NCBI RefSeq assembly: GCF_032854445.1
Contig: NC_088302.1
Location: 8,181,338-8,245,337 of the forward strand
Origin: Liolophura sinensis
Lineage: Eukaryota; Mollusca; Polyplacophora; Chitonida; Chitonidae
Direction: 5' to 3'
Length of the DNA stretch: 64,000 nt
The translations under genes were made by a program, and so were the position numbers. Under the pieces are notes generated by a model, which was not told the origin of the DNA, searched no databases, and worked only from the letters and a program-made list of their open reading frames with translations. The number at the start of each line of letters is the position of its first letter. The first letter of the stretch is position 1. Of this stretch, positions 27,901 to 39,900 are shown in pieces.

Positions 27901-30900
27901 TAGCTCTTACAGCTGGTGTCTGATACGCTTTGCCATTATTCAGCTAGTTCTGCACAACCTCAACACCTTCCTGCCTCTGGTGGGGATTGAACTACAAGGT
28001 GGGTAGGCTTTGTAGGCTTTGGATTAAGCTTGATTACTTTGTATTATGGAAAAGTGCTAATCTTGATGCTTCAGTCTTGTGTATACCTGCTGATATCATC
28101 AACAAACCTCTGAGACTGATCACACTACTGTACCCTAACTCCTTAACCTATTCACTTGTGAAAGAGCAACTTTCAGTGCCATATAGACACCTTTGGTTGG
28201 GTTGGCCTGCTTCAGGGCTTCATAAAAAGTGTAATCTGCAGAGAATAATGCCTTGAGTATAAACACCTAGTATACATGCAAAAAGGCTGAAGAAATACAG
28301 TAATTCTTTTTGCGAGTTTGGAAGATATTCTGAGGGCATTATTCTGTGTTGACTGATAAAACTACAGTTTTGTGAAGCCCTGGAATTGGCCAACCCACTC
28401 AATGTACTTTTGTCCGCGAAATTCAGATGAAAAAGTTAGATGAACTCTACTGAAAGCTGCTGTATCAAATGTGAAAAGGTTGAAGAATTAGGGTCTGTTA
28501 TGTGAGTTGTGTTTATTAGATGTTTGGCAATGTTGGATCTTTATAGGTTATATTAGCAGGTTATATTAAACCTTCATTCTAAATTGTTTGTAATTCACAA
28601 AATGGCTATTTTCTGCATGAGCTGGGTAATAATCGCATGCAGATGTTTATTTATTTATGCCATTGATTTTTTAAGCTATTATATAGGCCTATACTAAATG
28701 CATTTCTGCCATTTTATGCTAAACTTGCCTGCATTTGGCTTATATAAATGTGAAAATACATATATAGTGTATGTGTTTGTTAGCACAGATATATTGCCTT
28801 CTATCATTTTATATGATTCCCATCACATGTGAGATCTGAGTGGGTGTGAGAGACTTAGCAAGATTTCATCATTATCATACAGATTTAATGTTTGATGAAA
28901 TCAGATTTGCCAAAGATTTGTTCACCATAGGTATTTTACATCATATATGTTTTTTCATCATTCATCATACAACTTTTATGACAGATGTAGAATTCAGAAA
29001 TTGGCCTTATTCTATCTCGAATTAAAGATAAAATGGATTTTAATTCCTGTTTTGTTTTATCAATGGGACATTTCTGCAAAATGTGCTTTTGCTTGATATA
29101 AAAAAAAAAAATGTGACAAAGATCTAACCTGCATCTGTTCTAATTGAACTGCCTAGGACGTGGTAAGAACAAAACCTGTTTTCATGTTGAAATCAGGTTT
29201 TATTTTTCTTCTTCTATTGGTGATTTTTTATGACCAATTTTGATTCTGAGTTTTCTCTTTTATAAAGGTATAATTTGTTTAAAGTGTCAACAAAAGAAAC
29301 ACTCTATATTCCCATAGCTGTGTCTATTCTGGGCAGTCAGGTTCCCCACCCCAATATTAACTCAAATAATTCACAATTTCTTTTGTTAGGATAGTGACTG
29401 ATATGAATGTGTGTATGTACAGGTAACATGGAAAAGCTTCGATATCAGGTTCTAACATTACTTTTCTGTTTTTTGCATCTCTCCCCAGAAATATATAAAA
29501 TTTTTGAACTTTAATACATTTACCAGCTTTAATGCAATCCCATCCCATTGTGTTTTCTTCAACCCCATACTCCTTCACCACACACACATCTCTCCACACC
29601 ATTCTACCCACAAACCTCTCATTATGGTGGTTATGCTTATTGCCCACAGGGCGATCTAGATGGGGTGAGTAGTTGTGTTTTCAAATGTCCGTGGTAACTG
29701 GAAGAGGCAAACACACTCTAACATCTGTCAATAACTGTAAACCATTTTCTCAAGTTTGCTGGTTCAAAATCTCAACAAGGGTGCATTTATTATTCAAAAC
29801 GTATATATGTATGAGTATCATTATAGGTCTGTGATATTTTGATCATTTTCACATGCATTTATGTCTTGATTCTTAAAACATGTGTTCTAATGTAACAAAA
29901 GGGTGATTGCTGGTTCTCTGTGTATACCTGAACTTTCCTTTGTTTATGAAACATTTAGGAGTTGTCATAAGTGATGTAATTATATGCATGTATAGTAAAA
30001 ATGTTGAAAAGTAATACAGAACTAAGATTTTGATTCATTTTCGTTCATTTTGGAAATTTGGTAAAAAGTGTAAAATCAATCATGATAGACCATTGCAGAA
30101 ATGAATTTCGATTGTTTTAGATGAATGAATTGTGTTCATGCATGGATATTGATTAGACAGAGAACTTGTGTACATGGTGGATCATTTGTGTACATGGTGG
30201 ACCATTTGTATACATGGTGGATCATTTGTGTACATGGTGGGTCATTGATCTACATGGTGGATCATTGATGTACATGGTGGATCATTTGTATACATGGTGG
30301 GTCATTCCTGTGCATGGTGGATCATTTGTGTACATGATGGATCATTTGTGTACATGGTGGATCATTTGTATACATGGTGGATCATTGTGTACATCGTTGG
30401 TCATTGATATATGTGGTGGATCATTTGTGTACATGGTGGATCATTTGTGTACATGGTGGATCATTGTGTACATGGTGGGTCATTGATGTACATGGTGGAT
30501 CATTTGTATACATGGAAAATCATTTGTGTACATGAGGATTATTTGTATACATAGGGATCATTTGTGTACATGGTGAATTGTTTGTGTAAATGGTGGATCA
30601 TTTGTGTACATGTTTGAATCATTTGTGTACATGGAGGATCATTTGTGTACATGGGGGATCATTTGTGTACATGGTGAATTGTTTGTGTAAATGGTGGATC
30701 AGTTGTGTACATGTTGAATCATTGTGTACATGGTGGATCATTGATGCACACAGTAGATTGTTGGTTTACATGGTGGGTCATTGATGTACACAAATCATGG
30801 GTATACATAGTGGATCATTCGTATACATGGTGGATCATTTGTGTACATGGTGGATCATTTGTATACATGGTGGATCATTTGTGTACATGGTGGATCATTT

Positions 30901-33900
30901 GTATACATGGTGGGTCATTTTGTACATGGTGGATCATTGATGTACATGGTGGATCATTTGTATATGTGGTGGGTCATTTGTGTACATGGTGGATAATTTG
31001 TATACAAGGTGAATCATTTGTGTACATGGTGGATCATTGATGTACACAGTATATTGTTGGTGTACATGGTGGGTCATGGATGTACACAGATCATGGGTAT
31101 ACATGGAGGATCATTTGTATACATGGGGGATCATTTGTGTACATGGTGGATCATTGATGTACACAGATCATTTGTGTACATGTAGGATCATTTGTGTACA
31201 CAGTGGATCATTTGAGTCATTTATGTACATGGTGGATCATTAATGAACACAGTAGATGATTGGTGTACATGGTGGCTCATTTGTATACATTGTGGCTCAT
31301 TTGTGTACATGGGGGATCATTTGTGTACATGGATCATTTGTGTACATGGTGGATCATTGATGTACACAGATCATTTGTGTAGATGTTGAATCATTTGTGT
31401 ACATGGTGGATCATTTGTGTACATGGAGGATCATTTGTGTACATGAATCATTGTTTTATAATGTCAGTAATAAAGATATAGGGCAGGCATGACAGGGTGT
31501 GACATTCCATGCCTCTGTTCGGCATCTATCTTCAGTCTCTGGGTGGCAGAGTGTGTGTCTTTCTCAGAATGATGAGGGGTGTTGAAGCACAGGATTGAGG
31601 GACGCACTGCTCGGGGTGGCAGAGTGTGTGTCTTTCTCAGAATGATGAGGGATGTTGAAGCACAGGATTGAGGGACGCACTGCTCGGGTGGCAGAGTGTG
31701 TGTCTTTCTCAGAATGATGAGGGGTGTTGAAGCACAGGATTGAGGGACGCACTGCTCGGGGTGGCAGAGTGTGTGTCTTTCTCAGAATGATGAGGGGTGT
31801 TGAAGCACAGGATTAAGGGACGCACTGCTTATATATTTGATTTTAAGATCTCTTGTATATTTCCAGTTTTGACTTTTGTAGCACCCACTGTACAAGCCTC
31901 TTATCTTTCGTTGATGAACTGCTAAAAGGAAAAATATGTTCCTCTAAATATTGAATCAAATGCCTGTACTCACACTTGCTATTTTTGTTGTGCATGTATT
32001 TTCTCTGAATACATGTGAACATTGTTCTAATGGTGTTTTATCAGTAAACATATACATTCCATCCATGCAAGCGCTTTTATATATGTTTATGTCAAATATC
32101 ACCTACCCACTTACTATAATAAATATGTGTACATTTACACATGTTTGGAACCTTATGAATGAACAAATGGTTTATACACGTTGAATGGATACACAGTTTA
32201 AATGTGATATAACAGGATGCAAGTTAGCAGTGATAACAAATGATTGATGGTATGCACATGTGCTTTAGTTTATATAATTTTATATTATATACACTCTTGT
32301 ACATTACACTTCAATCTCAAAGTTTCATCACTAAACCCATAAACAGTACCATGGTCCTTGTTGGTCATGTTCTAAAAAACTGTACTAAAACAACTACGGA
32401 TACTTTTAGCTTCTCATACAGGTGGGTGGGTGTGCAATCTAGCCTCTGCATTGGTTGTAGCTTTTAAAATTAATAGTAAGTTTTATAGTGTTATTAGCAT
32501 GGCGCACACTTTGTTGTCCCGTGAACCTATCTACTAAAATGTACATGGAATAATCTTGAAATACAGAGACCTTGAAGCAGATTTTTTAGGCGAGGTTAAA
32601 AATTGGTTGTATTGCCTTAAATGAACAAATATGCTACATCTAGCAGTATTTTAGGGTAACTCTCCAAACCAGGTGAAGGTAGCAAAGACTTAATAACAGC
32701 AATCTGTATATTATATTGGAAGTAACTTAATATAAGTTTAGGATAACTAGTAAAATCTAATTATAGAAAACTGGTGTTGTAGTTAAAGCTTATTACGGTT
32801 GACTGGCATCTGTAATGTCAGTTTCTCTTTTATTTTGATGCAAACAGCAGTGACTGACTATTGGGTATGGTTTGGGATGGTTGCATGTATATTTTTAGTT
32901 TTATTTAATTTCTAGGAAATTTTGTAGCAGTAGCACCGCCTTGATTCTTATATAAACATTTTAAATTATACATGTATATGGAAGGTCATTTTAAATATAT
33001 AAAATACCAGGCTGAGCATGCTTTTCATGTAATTTTTAGATTGGCTCAACATTTTTTGTTATACTTTTTTATTCTAACTTTTGTTTAAGTTTGATTTTTT
33101 GGTGTTTATCTATTTCTGGAGTCATTTTAAATGCAGTTTCATCTAACCTTTAAAAATTGAGATTAACAGTTGTATTATTTGTTTTACGCATTATTTTTTT
33201 TATCTTTTGAGTCTTTGGTGCGTCTTGTAAAAAGTATGTCCAGATGAATATTTCCCTCTGGGTGACTGTGTACTAAGGGAAATAACTGTGAAATTTTCGT
33301 TTGTTTCAGATTTACCAGTGTGCTCTCCCTTGCTCCATGCAGTGTTGAAGACTCTAGAACAATGGCAGGAAATGCTGAAGAGTAAACTGGACATGTTTAA
33401 TGGTCCCCCTGATAATTATATACCTGATATGTACCTGGAAGGTTATGGCAATCAGCCATTTGCTAAATACAGAGCCCTTCTGGAGCCACATAACACACCC
33501 TTTGTGTAAGTTAGGAATCAGTCATTGGTAGACAAAGCAGTTTAGAAGTGATGAGTGCTAGCTTAGTTTGAATCCATTTCTCACTGGATCACCTGTAAGA
33601 TTTTGTGAGGAGGTCTATCCTGTGTCAGGCAATATGAAACATGTAAAATGTACTGGTACATGCTGACCGTAACATAAATCACTATATTTACCTCATATGT
33701 CAGAAGAATTCCACATTTTCAGGAGGAGCTAACTGCTGGTGTTAAAGAACCAGGAGGCTTGTAGCAGTATAAATGGACAGCGTGATTTATATCGACCTCG
33801 TAAAACTCCTTCCCGTCGTTATCAAGACGGTCCAAAGCTGTGAACTTATTTGTTCTTTCCTTTATTAGGTCACAATTATCGATGTATGTATGCTCATAAA

Positions 33901-36900
33901 ACATACATGAAGTAAACACGCATTGCAACGTCACAGAAGAAAAATGATTCTACTGTTATTTGGACAGTCTGTGTAGTTTGTTCTCAAGTCTCCCATTAGA
34001 AAGGTAACAATTCATATACATGTATGGCCCGATGTTAGAAACAGCAGTTTAATGGTTAAAATGCCCTTCCAGGCCGGACATGCACATGAACATTCTGTTT
34101 TGTTGGCCTCAGAAACCAGCATGCATCTTTACCCGTGCGGCGCCTCTGGCATCAGCTGATACGACAGGAGAGTTTACAGGACATCTTTATCAGATACATC
34201 TTCAAGAAAAAGAGAGCGCCGGAAGATTCACTGGTAAAATACATGTCTATTCTCATGACGGGTGTGAAATTCAGATGAAAGCAAAATTGGCACAAACAAG
34301 ATTTGATCTGTTGTTGGAAAAAAAAAACAAATTTAATCCAGATTGATAATACATGTATGATTACATAATTCAATTTCTTTTAAGCAGTTTATTACTTGTA
34401 AATTTTTTGGACCCGTTCCTAACCGTTTCACTATAATGTACTTTTGGAAATATTAAAATTGAACTTATCTGTTTTTCATTGTATAGAATTGATAGATCCA
34501 GCCTTTCCAAAGGTGTATTGCCAGTTGAACATGAATTACAAGATTTACTCACATCATTTGTGTTTTTTGGTGACGCTTGGTTAACATCGTGAAGATTCAC
34601 GGGAATCACCAAGTAGATGTATACTCACGAATGCACAAATTAATCTTATATTGTTTTGTCTCTGCGTTAAATAACATGTTAACTGAAGATAAAATTGCTC
34701 CGTGCATTTTCATTTTTGTTGAGTGTAGAAATGTGTGGTTTAAGGTTTATATTGAGTTCTTAAAATAAGCGTGGTAAACAAGTAGCCCTTGGCTGTGTTT
34801 TTTTGGCTTATGACATGAAAACATCAATAGGACAAAGTCGTTAACTTTCCCTTGAACCTGTTGTATGACATCAGGATGCTGTGAGGGATGGAGACTCGGA
34901 CACATCTGAACCTCCCAAAGAGCAAGACCCTGTCAAAATCATCCACAAAGAACAAGACATCATTAGTGCCTTTACAATAAACCAGGTGAGAAATTGACAC
35001 CTAGCATTATTACCCTATTTCTTTTAATTCTTGGGCTCATTTTAGCCAGTATGTATGTAATTGTAGCAGCAATATCGAGTTTCTTTTTTCTCACATGATT
35101 AGACCACCTAATGAACAACATACTCATATCTGGTAAAGAAATGTAATGTTCCACTTTGAACACTACTAATATCTGTCCCAAAATTAGGATAATTAGGGTA
35201 CAATAAAGTTAAACCCTTTTGTAAAAAAGTTGGTATACTGTTGTACAATTGTATGCTTCAAGAACTTTTCAAGTGTTATGTTTTCATAAATGTGAAAACA
35301 AAAAAGTTTAAGAGTGGATCGTGTAACATCTCAAAAAACCTAACATTTTCAGTATGGTTGATTTAGCCAGTGACTAAGCTGATACAATGATGATAGGGTT
35401 CTGACATTGATGTCGAGATAGTTGTCTTTTTGTACCTGGCGCCTGCTGACGTTTTCTTATATAGCTAAAGTACACCATATTGAAAGTCAGACATCAAGGC
35501 TATTGAAGTGGATGTTTTCCTGTTATTAAACCAGGTTTAGTTTTGTGACTTTTTTGGGAAGACAGCAAATTTGCTTATGAAATGTGTCGACGGAATTCCT
35601 CAACCTTTTCGCATATTGAAGAGGAACTTTCAGTGTAATTTATGCAAATTTTTTTGTTGATTTTGGAGACAAAACTACATTAGTTGGATCAGTCTACACA
35701 GAGTAGTGACTTCAGAAAATACTTAAACAAACATCTTGCAGTTCAAAAATTACGGTAGGACAGTTTTGAGAAAAGCTGATGTACTTCTTTCTCATGTAAA
35801 GCAAGTTACAGGACAGCAGACACACCAACGGATGTAGTCAGTACATGTAAGCTATCCTGATTTAGGTATTTGTTTAATTTTTAGTAATTTAAATGTGCTA
35901 GAGATAAACTACCAACCTTTTATAGACCAACTTTGTACACATGCACTGTTGTACACTATTGTGTGTGGGTGGAAGAGGTTTGTCTCTGGGCTTAGCCGGT
36001 TTCCTCTCACCATAAGGCTGGTGGACGTAGTATAAGTGAAATATTCTTGAGTATGGCATATAAAACCAATCAAATAAATAAGTAAATCATAGGTAGCTTC
36101 TTCTGCTCTCATTGTTTGCAGTGCCTTTGTGACAATCAGCATTCAACAGTCTTTGTGGGATCTTTTCCTCAGTCATTATAGATTTGTTTATCTTTTATCA
36201 ATATCACAAGCAAATGTGTACATTACATATGGGGAAGTTTGTTATTAACTTGTCTTATCAAATGATCAAATGATCACCTTTGTATAAGTGTATGACATCA
36301 AACAGCATCAAATAGATGAGTAGAAACATTAGGCTGTAAAGAGAGTCATTGAAGATGATGGATACTTTTTTGAAGTGTTTATAATCAAACCTGAACGCTA
36401 TTTTCTAAATTGTAGAAAAAAAACTACACATGTAGTTTTATAAGTTCAGCCCTTGTAACATTTATGTCCATTTCAAGTACAATATATATATGTATATATA
36501 TTGAAAGGCTTTGTACTTGTATACAGTTCATTGCAAGTGGTTTCCTGGCCTATTTTTTTGACTGATTTTCTTGTTGTTTACAGGCTAATCCAAACTGTAT
36601 ATCCCTGTCCACTCAAAAAGAGCTGGTAGAGTTGGACATCTCCTCAATACTGGATCCTCCTGCATGGCTGGATGATGATACAGAGTATGACATCGAACTC
36701 ATGAGAAAGTAAGTCTCAGCATTATGACAAACGCATCACACCTGTATTTAGGCAGTATAATTATGTCATATCCAGTAGATGATGATACAGAGTGTGACAA
36801 TGAGCTCATGAGAAAGTAAGTCTCAGCATTATGACAAACATGTCACACCTGTAATTTAGGCAGTAAAATTATGTCATATCCAGTAGATGATGATACAGAG

Positions 36901-39900
36901 TATGACAATGAACTCATGAGAAAGTAAGTCTCAGCATTATGACAAACATGTCACACCTGTAATTTAGGCAGTAAAATTATGTTATACTCAGTAGCACAGG
37001 CTGCTAGAGTGTAGGTAGATTATTAATAATAATTTCTCAGAAATCCTTATCTACCCTCTCTCTGTTGTTACCCATAGAGAACCTACATATTTGTTGACCA
37101 GTCATGATTTATTACATGTACATGTACTTAGCTTACAACAGGCTGTATGAATGAATGTCTGATGAAGGCTTAATGGGCTAGAGTGACAATATTTTAGCCA
37201 CATTATGGTGAGGATGAGTAATTGTTTTCCATGTAATAATCCTTCTTCTGAATGTTGTAGGCAGAGTATCGGGGATGAGACGAGCGACTTCCTGGTGATC
37301 CAGGTACCCCAGGATCGTAAACAGTCCCTCACCCCCCAATCCCAGTTTGGCTCCCAGATGTCCATCTCCAGTGTGCCCCAGAGCGGCCTGCAGTACTCCC
37401 AATCTGGCCGGGGAGCTAGTGTGGTATGTACCTGAGCAGTTAACATGTAACATGCACTCACAAATATAAACTGACATGCACTCAGAAGTAACAAACAGGC
37501 ATTCACAAATAACAAGTTTATTTATAATAACAAGTTCGCACTCACAAATAACAAATTTGCAATAATAAAAAATTATGATAACACAGAACTACAACGTTCA
37601 CAACATTGATTAAATGTATAAATTATTTGACTTATGAAACTGTTGTAACATAAGTCATGACTATTTCATGACTTTTTATGCCAGGTTGGTCATTTGCATA
37701 ATTCGCGTGTTGACTTTGGGCGGCGTTTTGTCTCACAAGATACTTCAGTGACAAGAAGATGGTGATGTTTGGGGTACTCTTGCCCAGTCTATTGTGTTCT
37801 TTGTTTTCACCAATCAGATCAATGTTAAGTCAGTCACCATTTCGCCATCTATCATTTCATGATGCATCGTAACAGAATGGATGTTTTGCTTTAACATGAC
37901 ATTTTGTCAAACTGTTAGCAAGTAAAAATCTATTAATGCTGTAGGCTGGATTTTGTTGGTGTCTTACCAGAGAGCTTAAGCATTGAAACACCATGTAGCT
38001 AAGTTAGCTGCACTAAATGTGATCTTGTCACAGACTTAAAAGTCCAAAATTGCGATTGCATTGCAAAATCTTGTCTGTGCCTTCTTTTGATGTGTGGCTT
38101 TGAAAGTGAGATGCACTCATTGTAATATTTGCCTAAAATGCCAAATGTGAATGTATGCCTGTCTGACCTTTTGGCTGTGTTGTTACATGTATCTCCCTTT
38201 CAACTTTCTCTGTGTTTTTGAATTTGCCCTTTGTAGTGTTTTTTTATCTCTTTATTTTTTTAATGCTTTAACTTTCAAACTTTTTTCATAAATCTACATT
38301 TAACAGTATTCATGGGATTTTTGTGGAGCAAGGCCAAGCATTTATCTGAATTACCCTAATTGTCAGCAAATTCGACCAATAAGGCATTACTTTGGATGCA
38401 ATTTGAAAACATAATTCATAAAATTTTGAACACTATTCAATTGTATTGTTTAGTTTGGGAAAATATAAACTGTCCAGATCAAATAAGATTCCTCTAATAT
38501 ACCAAAACATGCATGGTGATGGTCGAATTTGGTGAAGGTTTAGGTAGCCAACTTATTCCCTCAAGAAGAGGTAGAATACATACATGTAAAGAGCAAAGGG
38601 TAAAGGCATCCGCACAGTTGGTGAATCATGGGTACACGTCCAGCGTACTTACAAATCACATAGATAATAGGTTTTTCTTGTACATATACATCTGGGATTA
38701 TTTGTTCAAATGTGTGAAGCCCTAGTACTTGGCTGCTCTTAAATACTGGGTTTCCAATGGTCTTTTAAATACATGAAAGTACTTGAATTTTGTTGAAATT
38801 TTTTTTCAGTACCTTTCTGGAAGTCTGGAAGACGAGTTTAATTTGAATGCATTTGATTTTTCCATGTTAAATATACAATGTTTGAAAGGATGCAAGATAT
38901 TTAAGGTTACTTAAAATCCCCTGAAAACACTTTCCTAAGGAGGTGGAACCCTGTCCAAATTGTGGTCTGGCCTGGCCTAAAGTTAATAGCTGAGTTGAAC
39001 ACATTATACACATTTTAATAACTCTCCTCTCTTTGCTGAATCTGTAATTACACGTTGTACTAACATACATAATTTACATAATTTGCGTAATATCAGTTTT
39101 GTTAGTTAGGCCTAATCCTCTGTGAATAATATGCTGTCTTCATCAAACATCTTTGCTTATCACATTTTGCAGGCTGAAAATAAAAAAGATAGTAAATCTA
39201 ATTGGAAGGCAAGTTTCATAGTTTTTTTATCAATACCTCAGACCTATTAGCTGTACCATTGGATACTCATTTCATTGACACTGAAGTGCTTTCATTATCT
39301 GGTATTAGAAATGCCTCTTTTTTTTCCTGCATTGTCTGTATTTTATAATGTCTGCGTATTATTGATTGTTTAGAAACGCTATCTACAGGCATAAGCACAA
39401 GTAATAGGAGAAGTATCTTTAAAGCGTTATTGTTGGAGGTGAAACCTGCAGGTCACAGCATTTGTAAGCTCTACTGAAGTCAAAGCCCTCTGCTTTTTAC
39501 AAATATTCCTTAATTGCTGAATACTGTTCATTTTCCACAGTTGCTATGTTCTTTTCTATCTTTGTGTTCCTTAACTCTTTTATGATATCTTCTTAAAAAT
39601 CAAGAAGCGTAAATTGGTTTTTCTTTGATCCAACTTCCCAGTGCTTGACATCTAAGAGGGTGCAATTCAATTCACAGTTTGACAGGAATATGAAATATAG
39701 AAGCAAGAAATTAGAAAAAGTCATTAGAAAAAAAAATAATATTGTTACTTTGAATTGGTGAAGTGTCAGAAAGGCTATAAGCTGAGGCAAAGACAGGCAC
39801 TGTCTATACATCTGATAAGTTCATAGCAGATGCATATATCCATGCACATGTACATTGAAGTCTTGTTGTTGATGGCTATTTCTGCTTTATGAACCATATC

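Larger units (their letters stand above)
27999..33309 (+). other. 5.3-kb intron 32, repeat-rich
   Basis: Holds the inverted MITE pair (28138-28488), the 20-bp minisatellite and the 73-bp repeats. The parts 28490-30160 and 31830-33300 are plain AT-rich intron in which I see no exon with paired splice sites that would fit between exons 32 and 33, whose phases already match. Confidence 0.8.

Noticed and set aside
30166-31243. Several open frames rich in VHGGSF, CTWWII and YMVDH
   Set aside because: Products of the 20-bp minisatellite; all frames of the repeat lack stops. No coding signature.
31564-31752. Minus-strand frame with repeated RPSILCFN peptides
   Set aside because: Translation of the 73-bp tandem repeat only.
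34080-34346. 88-codon plus frame across exon 34
   Set aside because: Wrong frame; the phase from exon 33 gives the conserved VRRLWHQLIRQE reading.
37102-37515. 137-codon minus-strand frame over exon 37
   Set aside because: Antisense shadow of exon 37 and its flanks.
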